Positions 23,227-35,795 of a stretch of DNA of 64,000 nt are shown in pieces. Origin of the DNA: Macrotrachela quadricornifera (taxonomy: Eukaryota > Rotifera > Eurotatoria > Philodinida > Philodinidae); the NCBI GenBank assembly GCA_022393335.1, contig JAJEKB010020944.1, forward strand, positions 836,051 through 900,050. The letters are read 5' to 3'. Position 1 is the first letter of the stretch, and every line of letters begins with the position of its first letter. The translations under genes and the position numbers were made by a program. The notes under the pieces were generated by a model that was not told the DNA's origin, did not search any database, and was given only the letters and a program-made list of their open reading frames with translations.

Positions 23227-24738
23227 CTATTCGTAGGTAATCTTAATTTTATGATAATAAGTAGTAGTAGTCTTAATATAATCATCAGATTCCTCTTTAC
23301 GCTTTTTTGAGTAATCAAAATCAATGTGAACTGTCAATAATCGCAATCGGCCAGTCAACGGATTAGCATCTTGGTGAACAACATATTTACCAGAAAGATC
23401 TGCCTCTTCCCAAGTACATAATTTACTCTTCTCAGCTTCTTCAAGAAAACGACGAACTTTAACAGAAAGATCTTTGACACAATTACCATATTTCATAATA
23501 TCTTGAACTGTGCCCACGAAAGATGGATCCATAAATGGAATTCGAGAAGTTAATTGGTTTCCATCGCATTTGATAGTGGTATGATCCTGCCTCAAGGTAT
23601 TCCACATTGCCTTCTTATAAATATATGGAAATTTTTGGCAATGTAATTGAATAGCTTCGAGTAGAACTGGACTAGGTATAGCTCTTTCTTTTATATTTGT
23701 ATCCAATACCAACAGCTAGAATTCTCATCGGATTATATTCGGACAATGTCGAATCAAATTGACTTTTGGACATAATAGGTATTGAATACCATTTTGACCT
23801 GTGTAGAGCGATGCAGATAGCTTCAGATTCTTTATATTCAGGAATTACCACCGAAGCAATATCTGATTGAATTAAAGGATGAATTTTTAAGTCATTTCTT
23901 CTTAGTAGTCGTCGTTTCAAATTTTCATAAGTTTCTACTTCATATTCTCTAACAGGTTTGTTATTGATAATGCTATGACTTGCTGATTTTCTCAGGTGGC
24001 TCTAAAAAGAAGTTTATGAAAAACGAATAGTGCGTCTTGAGTATATCATACTATAGATTTTTCATTTATACAAGGAATGGTATGTGATAATTGTTGCGAC
24101 GTATCATCGACATGACTCGAAGTAATATGCGGCGCTAAACGTCGAATACGCTTTAAAAAAAAGCAGAAAAATATAGATAAAATGATTTTGACTTACCATT
24201 TTGATGTGTCTGCCAGCTGATCGTAATTCATGGACGGCTTTACGATGGCTGATTTTTTCAAAATTAATATTATTAACATGTAAAATAATATCATCAAGCC
24301 TTCAAAGACAATTAAAATCAACGATAGATAAATGAAATAAAGACTCACATCAAACGACCATCACGATCGGCAGCACCACCCTTTTTAATATAAGCAATAC
24401 TAATAGCGGACGCATTTTCAGTACCACCGATAATTGAAAAACCGAAACGATGTCTCCAACTCTATCAAACAGAATAGCAATAAAATTGATCGATTCTTTT
24501 TTCGTTGAGAAAATATTGACATATACCACTGCCAGACATGCTTATCCTGTTTTAATAATTCAATTTCATCTCTTCCAAGCTCAACTATATACCTGGTTCC
24601 AAAGAAATTTATTCAAATCTTTCTTACTCGTTTAAAATCAATATTCAATTCCTGCCATTGTTCATTGGTATCACATACAGTTTTAGTAGGTGAGGAATGT
24701 GGCTGCAAATCAACGTTATCAGGTCTCTGTTGTTGCAT
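23227..24738 (-). CDS. PDZ-domain protein, six exons, uncharacterised C-terminus
   Basis: Inferred exons: 24628-24738, 24349-24461, 24197-24299, 24052-24150, 23710-24001 and 23227-23666, all with GT-AG junctions and consistent phases, giving 385 residues. The last intron is only 43 bp (GTATTGG to GTCCAG) and is the least certain. Residues 38-110 form a PDZ domain of the DLG/MAGUK kind: RFGFSIIGGTENAS (carboxylate-binding loop as GFSI), IAYIKKGGAADRDGRL, then LDDIILHVNNINFEKISH and KAVHELRSAGRHIKM. PDZ domains bind C-terminal peptides of membrane proteins. The remaining 245 residues (basic LKRRLLRRN, ICIALHRSKWYS, FPYIYKKAMWNT, LTGRLRLLTVHIDFDY) are not recognised. The ATG at 24738 starts a short polar leader. 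Probably a cytosolic scaffold or adaptor. Confidence 0.75.
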
Positions 24739-25935
24739 TGAATCAACCAACTTTAATTATTAATCATTATTAGCAAATAAGAAAAACTGAGCTTTGATTC
24801 TAATATATGTACATATACTATTTCAGCGAAAAAAATATGTTGTTTCTATAGTGAGTCACAAAATATTCATCAGCAGCACAGTATTGATTTTTTTTTTTGA
24901 TTACTGTGTCAATATTTTTCCAATTCGTATTTAATGTCGCCAATAGTGCCACTTTCTCAAATGTAAAAATAATAATTTACATAATGATACACTCGCAAAA
25001 CACACTTTGTTGGCATACAAAAAAAATCGATCGAATAGTTTTAAATGGCTTTTACAGTTATGTTTCGTAATATTTACATTAATATATACAAAAAAAAATA
25101 AGTATAAAATTCCTCTTTATTTGCATACATTAGCAGAAATATTGACAGAGCAATAAAGATTGTTTACAACAAAAAAATTCAGAATACGGAGATCAACATC
25201 TAGCACATCTATCAATTTTCACTACAAGATTCTTGACAAGTCATATGGCAAAATTATGAAAATAAATCTCAATACCAAACCCTAAATAGCATGCAGCTAC
25301 GTGTCGGAGAAAAATGCAATCTAGTCAATTGAGCTTTCACATACAATAAAAGAAGAAATAATTAAAATTATTTCATGATGCCATGTATGAATTTAAGTCG
25401 TTTCTTTCGTGAAAACAAGTTTTTTAGAGCGCAGAACAGCCATGAATGCAGATAATTGTTGATTGAGTTTGTTTTTTCTCAAATAAAAGTATTTTCATTA
25501 TAATCGATAATCCTCATGATATTCTAAACAATTAGTATGAAATCATATGTATATTAGGTCAATCTACTTGGAGTACTTGAATTCAAACTACGACTATCCA
25601 GTAACATGAACTTCGCTAACTTGTGTGAATCCTTTTAGATTGTATTTAAATCACCACATGTATTACATCATTTGTAAATTTTATTGTTATTTCTCCTGTC
25701 GAAGCTCTACAATATAGAAAGAAAAGAACTGATCTTGATACCTGTTCTTATCTATTTTGTGAATGATGTCTAATATAGAGTAACTAGATATGAACAGTCA
25801 CAATGACAAAAACTATTCAAAACAAACAGAGACGTTCGATTATGTATTTTGCTCAACTAATACTTCGGCATATGAATCATTAAAATTTTGACATACTAAT
25901 TTAGTTTCAGGAAGGTGACAGCTTGAATATAGTAC
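24739..25935. other. Intergenic stretch
   Basis: No gene recognised; probably contains the promoter of the PDZ gene at the left. Confidence 0.5.
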
Positions 25936-26107
25936 AAAGGATGGCGGCGGGCTTGCTAGCAAAATCGACCCTATTCAAAAATTTTGCTGGCGTACCCCCG
26001 ATTACGTGATTTACGAACAACCTATTCAGAAATCACGTAATCAGGGGTACGCCAGCAAAATTTTTGAATAGGTGCGATTTTGCTAGCAAACCCGTCCCCA
26101 TCCTTTT
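25936..26107. mobile_element. Short hairpin MITE, about 172 bp
   Basis: Near-perfect inverted arms share GCTAGCAAAATCG, ATTCAAAAATTTTGCTGGCG and ATTACGTGATTT around a tiny loop. Outer ends are AAAGGATGG. No clear target duplication. Confidence 0.8.
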
Positions 26108-29100
26108 TCTATACGCCATCCAGCAGGTCTTGCACTTTTGCTTGATCATGTGCCTTTTAAGGTGTATTGGTCTAAGTTTGCTTTGATATTCACTGGTATA
26201 TTCAATTCGTAGCCAAAATATTTTGTTATATCTAGGAACACAGATCTTAATAATGAAAAATACAACCAATGCTCACATAGTGGCAGACGACCAAGAGTGC
26301 TAGCCACCGGTAATACGTTGACCAAAATCGTTTTACAAAAATTATCGATTCTTGTTACCTATGATATGAGAAGATGGATATGTGTGGGTAGAAATAATTT
26401 GTCTCTCAATTGATGGTTTACTTTTGTTTCCTTGTTCGAAGACACTTGGAAACCTTGTCGAAATTTATCCTTGTACTTATTTAATAAAGTAGTTATTATG
26501 TTTTGCTAAACAAATATTAATCATTTCGATTTTTCTAGGTAAGAAGATAAAGTTTTTATAAATCTAATTCAAAATATTAAATGCACCAAAAGTTTTACTA
26601 GTTCAAGTCCTAACCAAATCTGATTGAGTATTCTCGTTGATCTCATCTGAACAATTGACATAAGTCCTATTTTATGGATCAATAAATTCTCTCGTCTATG
26701 AGTTCAATATTAGATGTAAAAATAAGATTTTAATGTCTTAAGAACAAAGGACTATGATTAATTATGAAGTCATGGTTTGATTTCTTTTTCTTTTCTTCGG
26801 TTTAATTATCTTGACGACAAGTCTTGACATTGTATAACAATAAAATGGTCCTATGTTATTACGAAGAATGTTGAACTTAGTCCGAGTGATACGTAGTTAT
26901 CCGTGTAAATAAAATTCGGTATATTATTATTGAATGTAACTGTCAAATGTCTTGGATGACGAGAACCTAAATATAATTAATCTTTTATCTTCATAAAAAG
27001 GAAAACATTGCTAATTACGCCTTTTATTTTACCCATTATATAAAAACGTTATTGTGGAAATTTTTCCGCTATTTAGTTTAATGTTTGATGGAACAACTCA
27101 GCGTAAGAATCATATCTTGTCATGAGACGATACAGATCAAAACGAAGACTGCATAGAACATGATGATAAATTTTCATGATAAGCGAGCCATCTAATACGT
27201 CAATGGAAGATGGCTTATGTGGTATAAAGCTTTTGCCCACTCATTAGTTGTACCGTGTGTGTCAAACAACAGCAATGATTGTGAGCTACTCATTTTATTG
27301 ATGTTAACAATAAGCAAGATATCAGACTTTGAAAAGAAACATACTTCAATCTACAAAGACCTACTTTTAGTTAATAATTTCATAAATAAAATTGACTTTC
27401 AATGGTTGATATCTTCTTTATTGCGTTGAATATGCACCAGGAAAATGAATTGAAATACAATGTAATGAACTGAAGTAATATATATTACAAATAATTTTGA
27501 AAGAAAAAGAAAGCCAAATGACGGTGACAAGAGAACAGTAGACGCATGTATGATGAACACGTATGATATCATAGAAAACAGAATTGCGCAAGAATAGAAA
27601 AGTATCTTCGAGTAAAACCTATTCATTTAATATAAACCGGATACCAAAGAAAAAGAATAGAAAAAAGACCATGTTATCTATTTTTAATCGAAACTAACGT
27701 TTCAAGCGATTTATTCATTTTTCATCATTGTTTCATAGATTCTTCTATAAAATCAATATCATCTATCTTGCTAACAAATTCGTCTGTAGTTAGAAATATT
27801 AAACAGAATTTCCTTACCTTGATTGAGGTTCATTGTGAAACTATTTATTCTGAAACAAAAAAATAAACAAATGTACTTAACCTAACTTAGGCTTTGAAAC
27901 ACTGAGTTTCTAAATGGCCATCCAACAATTTGATTTTCTTTCAGACCATTTCATCTAATTACAGATTAGTAAATAAGTTTTCAACAATCATATGATGTCT
28001 CTTCCTCTATTTTAACAAAAGAAACTGTTCATCAAAACGACAATCTTACTTGAACTCTAACTCTTGAGAAAGGTCAAAACTATAGTCGTAGCATTTATTT
28101 CTGTAATACATATCTTCGCGATATGATATAATATATTCATTTTGCGTGTAATACAATTTGGAACTTTTGTTACAGATAATAATAGTTTCTAGAAAAATAA
28201 CGCGAACTTGCATAACCTGATATTCACTCGACGTCACAAACCTAATGCTAAGTTTGTTGAACTCTAATGAGAACAATAACAATTATAGTGCTAATTTCAA
28301 CACAGAATCAAATGAAACATCGTTATAATCTATTGATTCATTTTTTTTATTTTGCAGAAGTTATGGTCCGAAAATTTCAACCGTAGAATGATGACATAAG
28401 ATGGAAAGAGAAAACAAGTACGGCACGAACATCAAGGAGAAGGAAAGAAAGAAAGGGATCACAGAGATATAAAGGAATTCGGTAGTATTGACACAAATTA
28501 GCGTATACTTCAGTTCAGTCATGTAAATCCTGTTTACTTTTTGTATTAACATTTACTTATCATCATAAAATTATAGATTTTGATCATTTTAGTTTTGTAT
28601 GCTTCTCGAAGAGTTTATGATGCCAAATTAAATAAGAAAGATTTTTGTGTCAAAGAATACATAATCTCGTTACTGACCAGTTCGTTTTGTCCACTGTTAC
28701 TAGAAAGAAAAACTAACCATGTTGTAAACAAATTTATGAAACTTCTGTTTTACTTTGTCTTTTTTATCTTTTAATGTCATAATAGTTCTTAAAATTGATG
28801 ATTGTTGAACGTTTATTTATTCTATTTGAACTCTTCACTGATAAACTAAATGTAAAAGTAATCGAAGAAATGGCTACATAAGTACGCACACATGTGTATT
28901 TATATGTCAGATGCAAATATAACAACACTGAAAATAAGGAACGCAAAAGTTTAAATGATTTCTTCTGCACTCTCAGACAAATATTCATCACTTCTCCAAG
29001 TCACCCTCTCTTTTTTTTCGCATATTTTACCGTCGATCTTTCTTCCTTTTTCTCTTTTCTTATTGAGTTTTTTCTTTATGTAATTATCCTTTTATTACAT

Positions 29101-29470
29101 TATAAATGTGTTGTACTTGATGTTTATATTACGAACGATCATATTAATTAAATAATAGTGAAATGTTGACGGTGTTTCTGACAAACACTTTCGAGTGTAA
29201 CTATAAAGAGAGTAAACGTATTATAAGAGTAAAGATGGCAACAGTTGCTGTCTACGTACTGACGGCGCCAAGGCCTTTTTCCTTTTCTCTTAATTTCTCA
29301 ATTTTTTCCTTCCCTTTTTCAATTCTCTGACGTCACCGTTATAAATGAAACTATTCAAAGAAAAAGAAAATATTCACACAGCTTTCAAGGCCCATACATC
29401 ACCATCGTATATAAAACATCATACTTATCATATTTATTTAATATTACCAGTATTTTTTATTCTTGGCAAA
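26108..29470. other. Gene-poor stretch of 3.4 kb
   Basis: Only scattered short frames without family-like content on either strand, and no repeat I could define. The right end should hold the NACHT gene's regulatory sequence. Confidence 0.5.
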
Positions 29471-29480
29471 ATATATATAG
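29471..29480 (+). promoter_or_regulatory. Possible TATA element of the NACHT gene
   Basis: ATATATATAG lies about 50 bases before the ATG at 29529, in otherwise mixed sequence. Position is plausible for a core promoter with a very short leader, but AT-rich background makes this weak. Confidence 0.3.
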
Positions 29481-29528
29481 TATTCGATTTGTTACTCCAT
29501 TACTTTATTCAAAACTGAGAGAATAAAC

Positions 29529-32500
29529 ATGGACAAAACTATTGCACGCGCTACGAATTTGATTAATAAGCTATTGGATTTGCTGTCTGAATATGAATGT
29601 ACTGATGGTTCAAAATTACATGATACTCGTGCTTTTCTTGCCCGATTGCTTGAACCAAATTCATCAAGAAATGAATGGACTCGATTGTTTTGTCGACAAT
29701 TAAATCGATTGATGACTTATAATGAATCATTTAGGGAGGAATTTTGGGTTGACTTAAATGACGATATTTTTTATATACTGGAATGCAATAATAATACAAA
29801 AAATATAGGAAATATTAGTGATAATTTTCTCAAAAGTATGAATTTAGAAGAGAAATTAGAGCAACGCGAATTAATATTCCAGCAAACTTTTGGAAAACGA
29901 AAGCAGTTAAGTCAATTATTTGTTGATCATAGAACGTTTTTTGAAGAATATCTTCAAAAATGTGTTCTTCTTCATTCAAAAACACAGGTACAAGGGTTAG
30001 TAAAAGATTTAAAAACTTTTCTTTCGGATACTTTTGGATTCACAGAACTTTCATCTATTCAAAAGAATAGGAAACATCTGATGGAAAAATTAAAATATAT
30101 TGAAATACCACTCGATTACTCGAATAGATTCTTGAAAGATATTCACACCGATTTCTTTGGATATGCAAACTCATCTCAGAGAGTCAATAATCAATTAGGT
30201 AACTTTATACCGTCCGCTGAACCACGGTTTGATCAACATAACACCTCACTAACTATCATCGACGTCTTGCGATCTGAACGATGGCTCGTTATTATGGGCG
30301 ATCCAGGAAGTGGTAAAACAACTCTTCTCCGATGGATTACAAATCTTTTTGCTACAGCAGCTTATAATCGTGATGAAGAGACTTTTCTGGAAGGAAAGAA
30401 TCACATTATAGTGCGCATTCCGATTTTAATCCGAATCGGTGAGTTTGCAGAATGGCTTGAACAACATGAAAACAAAACATTAATAGATTATATCGGCTTA
30501 CACACATGGTTTTCTCAAACTTATACCTGTCATGATAGTAGAGCCATACTAAAAGAATTGATAAATCATGGTCACGCTTTAATTCTCATAGATGGACTTG
30601 ATGAAATTCCGGAAATTGGACGAAGAAAACAGATTGTTGATCTTGTTAGAGAATTTATTGATAAATATGTGGTTGCCTCTGATTTTATAATGGCATCGGA
30701 CGATCCAATCTTTAACAATTCATTGATATATTACCATGACGAGATTATTGAAACACAACCACCAAGTCTATCCGGTGGCAATCAGATACTTATTACAAGT
30801 CGTATTGTCGGCTACCATTTATATCCGCTTGCTGGTCCTTTCATCCATCATTATTCATTATCGCTAATGGATCATAAAGAGGCAAAGAGATTTGTGAACA
30901 GATGGATAACACTAGTTGAGAAAGGCGTCCTTGCTATTTTGATAAACGAAGAAATTAAAATTGACGAAAAAAAAATAGAGAGTGTATCCAAAAGACGAGA
31001 AAATGCTGTGAGTGCAATGTTTGAAATTGGTTCGAAGTTACTACTGTCAAATCCTTCGCTGCTATCGTTGATTTGTGCGTTTATCTTCCAATCATTTGAT
31101 AGAATTCAGTTTAAATCCCGAGTGCACGTATATAACTACGCTGTTCAGACATTATTAATCGAGCAGGAATTTAAAGCATTAAGGATTACGGAAAATTTAT
31201 TGATGAATTTTCTAATAAATCTGGCCACTTATCTTCATTTACAATCACCATCCGGTCTCATAGATAAGTTCGATATAGAGCATCTCTGCTGTATGACTTT
31301 ACAGCAACAAAATTTCTCAAATAAGCGCGAAGCATTGTATAAACACTCAAACCAACTAATCACTTCACTAAAGTCCAACAACGGCATTGTTGACGAACGA
31401 GGTTTTCAGATATTCGGTTTCCTTCATTTATCGTTTCAAGAATATTTTGTATCACAATCTTTTGTAAAAACTTCTTCCATAGAAGAGACAGTAAATCGTA
31501 TTCTTACATTTGCTATCATTCCTCGCTTTCGTGAATCATTGCTGATGGCATTTGGTTGGATCAGTTGGAAATGGTTGTTTAGTGATTATGATCGATTTTG
31601 TACTTTACTGGTTAGTACAAACAGGAATTATACGATTCCGTTTGGTGCACTTCTGTTTTTCGATGCTATCGATGATATGCACAGTTTACCTTCAAAATCA
31701 GTCATATTTACTGCACTTAACAATTTATTAGATCATCCTTATGATATTATCGTAGAATTGTATTTCATATCGAATTTATTGAAATTACCAGACGATATTA
31801 TATTAGAATGGATGCAGTTATCTTTAAAAAATAACCAACGTCTTTCGAAGTTTTGTGAATATTTGCCTATAGAATATAATAAGTACTCTCTCGTAAAAGA
31901 GACTAATTCAAAATCAATAGCGTCGTTGATCTATCAACAACTGTCGTCGTTTCATAATATCAATTCATCAAACGAGTTCGTTATGGATTGGACTCTCCGA
32001 AAAATAACAGCAGCAGAAAATGCACCTAGTGATATTTTAAGTAATAGACTCTTTTCCTATTTCTCTTTACACGATATCAAAGCATCCGATATTCATCCAT
32101 TGATACTTTCTGTCATCATTGCAGTCTGCGGTGGTATACATTTTGATTTCAAAGATTATATGGTGAAGGTTAATTTCTCATTGAAACGTATACATCGTGA
32201 TTCATCAATCGTACCATCAATTCTCGAATATCTCACTAATAATAAAGAATCTCATTCAGCTAAAATTCAGACACTAATTAGACAATACGAAAATGTTTTT
32301 GAAAAAGCTTTACCATCTGATACTTCGATTGATACTGTCGATACTTTGATTGCATTAATCTGCTTGCAAGAACTTTCGAAATCGTTAATTCATGAAAAAT
32401 ATAATGGTTATCAAGCATTATCATTAGCATTAGCTCGATTAAAAAGAACCTGGTTCCACCTAAAAGCACCATTCAAAATCCTAGATTTTAAATATGATAC

Positions 32501-35500
32501 TATCGACACTTCTTCCATTATAACATCTGACGTCGAATTAATTATCAAAACATTTTTATCAGAAATTAATTTATCGACTGAAGAACGTATAGCACTTTCT
32601 CTAGCATCTGCAGCAGCATTAAATAAACTTTGTGTTGCATGCTCATCGGACTCATTTACATTTGACATCTTTCTTAGAAATAATGCTAGTCGATATTTAG
32701 GATGTCAACCAGAATTGAGCCATTCTATTCGCATAAAGCAAAAACAAATTACGAATCATATTCATCCTATGCAAATACTCCGGGACCAACCATACTTTCT
32801 ACTAACTTTTGTACCACAAGCTCTTCAAAAACTATACTATTCCATGATTATTGATATGAACAATGAAACAAACTCAGTGTCTTTAGTTATATTCTTGTCA
32901 CAATGCTTGATAATGTTAGAAAATATGAACAACTATGATCCAAACTTTGATCTTGCCTTATCAATATTGCAAATAAAATTCAAACAATACAGGCTGGAAA
33001 ACTATGCTTTAATGTTAAGCTATAGATTTTCTGCTGGCCAGCCTGAAGATTATGACATATTCATTAACACTGAGCGTCAACGCATTTATGATGCAAAAAA
33101 CGCATTAGAAAATTCGGACAAAAATTTACAGTTATTTACAGCATCAATTTCTCTCGGTCGTATTTTTCAATCGCGTGCCAATGAATATACTAACAACATT
33201 ACTCTTTGCATTGCCGAAAGTGAAGAAGTGCGCTCGGCAGTAGTGGCTATACTTGATCCTGTCTTAAAAATCATAGCTTTGAGCATCGTCTTAGATATGA
33301 AAAAACCTTTGATCTTCGATGAAGAACAAAGGGATGAATTAAGACAGGACATGATTAGTCTGTTACAACTTTTGCTACCAAGCCTTCCTTTACTAATGTC
33401 GACTCTTCTGTTTGTTCGATGTTACTCAATACATGAAATCTTCCGAGTACCATTTAAGCAGATGGCTGATGTTATCGGTAAAAAATTGAATGAATCTTTA
33501 ATCGATGATATAAGTGAATCTCAAGAAGCAGCATTTATTGCATTGCACCAACTCAATAATTCAGATCTATCACATCATTTATCAGAGTTCGTCAGGCGAC
33601 CAACATCAAACTTATCTGATCTTCTCCAGTTCAATTCATCCGTATTCTTTCGATATTTTACCAAAACAGCATATAATGTAGGAGATCCCGTTCTCCTTTC
33701 GATCATGTATTTGACCGAATTAACCTTCGATGCTCAAAGTCTGGAAATGAATACTACTAATAATTATCAAGATAAAGAATGGTCTTTGGAACAATGGAAA
33801 CAGCTGTGCATTGATGCATCAACTGAGCCAAAACGAATGACTTTTAAAATGGCAATATGGATCACAAACTATTTGCAAGTCCCAAACAAAGAGGGGCGGC
33901 TTCAGATTATGGAAGAGGTGTCTCAGCGCGTGGTAATCGCAAGAGAAGCTCTACCGATAATTGAAAAGTGGCTTGATTATCGAACGGATAAATATTTGAA
34001 ATTTCTCACGCATTATGCTGCATTACAACTGATTATTGAAGGCTCGTATACTTCCGATCTGATTCGTATTATTATTGAGATATTTGATATTGACAAACGA
34101 TTTCGTTTCAAATCTCATGTGCGACGGTTATTTGAATCGGAACAGGTTAATTCAACTGCTCTTCGTCACATTCTGATCATATTAAACCAAAATGTTCATT
34201 ATTTTTCAGAAATTTCTCTCTGCATTGATCGAAAAGAAATTCTCGACTTGGTTCTTGATCTAGAGCGTGAACGAGCCACCTCGATCCTGACTGGACCATC
34301 TGATTTCCTAGTGTGCCCATTTTTATCAAATGTGAATGGTATTTCACACGATTTACAAGAGCATCTGGTGGAACATCTTCGTACATTTACAAACGAACAA
34401 AATGGAATTCAAAATATTTCTACTGAAACGTACATTGCAGTTCTGGTTAACTGGATAATTAAGAAGCAAATTTGGAATGATCAGGAAGAGAATTTTGTAG
34501 AAGGGTTATATACGTATATTTTTATACTTCTTCGTAATCAACAATTGCCTCAAATTCAAAAAGCTATTCTCTCTGGTCTTAATTCATTATTTATACGAGG
34601 TTATAGGCCATCTAAAGAGTATGCTTCATTAGAAAATGACGCAATTGTTATTTTAGAGAACATCATTTATTCGTACGATAAATATTCAGAAGATGTTCTC
34701 GCTATAGGCTTATTGGCTTATGGCAATTGTCTATGTCAGTTATATCGGTGCACAAGCTATAAACTCTCAGATAAAACAAAGGTCGCACTTAATTATCTTT
34801 TCGAAAATTCCTTATCAAAGACTATTTCCATCAGAGTTGCTTTATGTATCATCATCGCAGAACAATTATCTTTAGCTTACAATATAACATTAGACTGGTT
34901 TCGAAAGAAATGGAACGTAACGCCTGAAATAGAATACAACATATTGTTACAACGGTCATTATATCGATGGGAACATAACTCATTAAATGAAGACACAAAG
35001 AAAATTGCTGATCACTTAGAAACACATTCTGGTGATCTTCTTGATAGTTTTGTCCTGGATCTATACAATTATTTATACAACAAATGCAACAGGAACTACT
35101 TTGATGATCCTGCACCTAATTATATTTACGCTGCAATAGAGGTCAGCAGGAAAAATTTCTATATATTTCATAATGCTCTTAGGAAAAGCTGGTTTGGTGA
35201 AGATAACTTCAAAAGACAACTCTATTTATATTACATGAAAAGACCACAATACTATAGAGAAATACTTAGTTTTTACGCTGCATTTGGTGTGCTTACAATC
35301 GACTTCATTGAGATGTTGACATGGATTGATAATAATCCGAATAATGGAATGCGGGATAATTTTAAAGACATCAAACAGGTATCGGATCTTGAAGTTAAAG
35401 AAAAAATTTATCAACAACTCGTTTCAAATGGATATAATACAGAGTTCAATTTTTTTTCATGTATAGTGGAATTACTTGTTCAGCTCGCTCAGGCTCATGT

Positions 35501-35795
35501 GATATCTTCCTTAGAAGCACACCAACGAATTTCATGCATCTTGGATAATTTGTCGCATGATGAAAACTTCAAGCATTGGTGTCGTAAATATAATATGATT
35601 GGTCTCTTATTAGATCTTAGCTGCGTGAAGAAAACAAATTCGCCTATTTATGGCTCAGAACTATTTAATAAAAATGATATTGATCAAGAATTCCAACGGA
35701 CAATTTTAATACAAGAAAAGAAGTCGGCTTTATTCCTCAGAAGAAATTACTTTTTCAGTGTCTTCCGTTCAATTTTCGATTCCCAGATGAATTAA
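29529..35795 (+). CDS. Giant NACHT-domain NTPase (STAND family), intronless
   Basis: A single uninterrupted frame of 2,088 residues. Residues 1-240 are helical and unassigned. The NACHT module follows: Walker A MGDPGSGKTTLLRW (about 256-269), Walker B LILIDGLDEIPE (351-362), and a sensor-like segment ILITSRIVGYHLYPL (about 417-431), then a winged-helix-like region with GFLHLSFQEYFVSQSF (about 634-649). The remaining roughly 1,400 residues are helix-rich with no known motif, probably HEAT/ARM-like repeats serving as a sensor. STAND NTPases oligomerise on ligand sensing, in animal innate immunity and in bacterial anti-phage defence. No death, TIR or CARD effector is recognisable, and no membrane segment. 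It has no introns over 6.3 kb, compatible with retroposition or horizontal origin, neither shown. Coding-like sequence continues in the same frame after the TAA (35829-36065). Confidence 0.88.
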   Translation: MDKTIARATNLINKLLDLLSEYECTDGSKLHDTRAFLARLLEPNSSRNEWTRLFCRQLNRLMTYNESFREEFWVDLNDDIFYILECNNNTKNIGNISDNFLKSMNLEEKLEQRELIFQQTFGKRKQLSQLFVDHRTFFEEYLQKCVLLHSKTQVQGLVKDLKTFLSDTFGFTELSSIQKNRKHLMEKLKYIEIPLDYSNRFLKDIHTDFFGYANSSQRVNNQLGNFIPSAEPRFDQHNTSLTIIDVLRSERWLVIMGDPGSGKTTLLRWITNLFATAAYNRDEETFLEGKNHIIVRIPILIRIGEFAEWLEQHENKTLIDYIGLHTWFSQTYTCHDSRAILKELINHGHALILIDGLDEIPEIGRRKQIVDLVREFIDKYVVASDFIMASDDPIFNNSLIYYHDEIIETQPPSLSGGNQILITSRIVGYHLYPLAGPFIHHYSLSLMDHKEAKRFVNRWITLVEKGVLAILINEEIKIDEKKIESVSKRRENAVSAMFEIGSKLLLSNPSLLSLICAFIFQSFDRIQFKSRVHVYNYAVQTLLIEQEFKALRITENLLMNFLINLATYLHLQSPSGLIDKFDIEHLCCMTLQQQNFSNKREALYKHSNQLITSLKSNNGIVDERGFQIFGFLHLSFQEYFVSQSFVKTSSIEETVNRILTFAIIPRFRESLLMAFGWISWKWLFSDYDRFCTLLVSTNRNYTIPFGALLFFDAIDDMHSLPSKSVIFTALNNLLDHPYDIIVELYFISNLLKLPDDIILEWMQLSLKNNQRLSKFCEYLPIEYNKYSLVKETNSKSIASLIYQQLSSFHNINSSNEFVMDWTLRKITAAENAPSDILSNRLFSYFSLHDIKASDIHPLILSVIIAVCGGIHFDFKDYMVKVNFSLKRIHRDSSIVPSILEYLTNNKESHSAKIQTLIRQYENVFEKALPSDTSIDTVDTLIALICLQELSKSLIHEKYNGYQALSLALARLKRTWFHLKAPFKILDFKYDTIDTSSIITSDVELIIKTFLSEINLSTEERIALSLASAAALNKLCVACSSDSFTFDIFLRNNASRYLGCQPELSHSIRIKQKQITNHIHPMQILRDQPYFLLTFVPQALQKLYYSMIIDMNNETNSVSLVIFLSQCLIMLENMNNYDPNFDLALSILQIKFKQYRLENYALMLSYRFSAGQPEDYDIFINTERQRIYDAKNALENSDKNLQLFTASISLGRIFQSRANEYTNNITLCIAESEEVRSAVVAILDPVLKIIALSIVLDMKKPLIFDEEQRDELRQDMISLLQLLLPSLPLLMSTLLFVRCYSIHEIFRVPFKQMADVIGKKLNESLIDDISESQEAAFIALHQLNNSDLSHHLSEFVRRPTSNLSDLLQFNSSVFFRYFTKTAYNVGDPVLLSIMYLTELTFDAQSLEMNTTNNYQDKEWSLEQWKQLCIDASTEPKRMTFKMAIWITNYLQVPNKEGRLQIMEEVSQRVVIAREALPIIEKWLDYRTDKYLKFLTHYAALQLIIEGSYTSDLIRIIIEIFDIDKRFRFKSHVRRLFESEQVNSTALRHILIILNQNVHYFSEISLCIDRKEILDLVLDLERERATSILTGPSDFLVCPFLSNVNGISHDLQEHLVEHLRTFTNEQNGIQNISTETYIAVLVNWIIKKQIWNDQEENFVEGLYTYIFILLRNQQLPQIQKAILSGLNSLFIRGYRPSKEYASLENDAIVILENIIYSYDKYSEDVLAIGLLAYGNCLCQLYRCTSYKLSDKTKVALNYLFENSLSKTISIRVALCIIIAEQLSLAYNITLDWFRKKWNVTPEIEYNILLQRSLYRWEHNSLNEDTKKIADHLETHSGDLLDSFVLDLYNYLYNKCNRNYFDDPAPNYIYAAIEVSRKNFYIFHNALRKSWFGEDNFKRQLYLYYMKRPQYYREILSFYAAFGVLTIDFIEMLTWIDNNPNNGMRDNFKDIKQVSDLEVKEKIYQQLVSNGYNTEFNFFSCIVELLVQLAQAHVISSLEAHQRISCILDNLSHDENFKHWCRKYNMIGLLLDLSCVKKTNSPIYGSELFNKNDIDQEFQRTILIQEKKSALFLRRNYFFSVFRSIFDSQMN

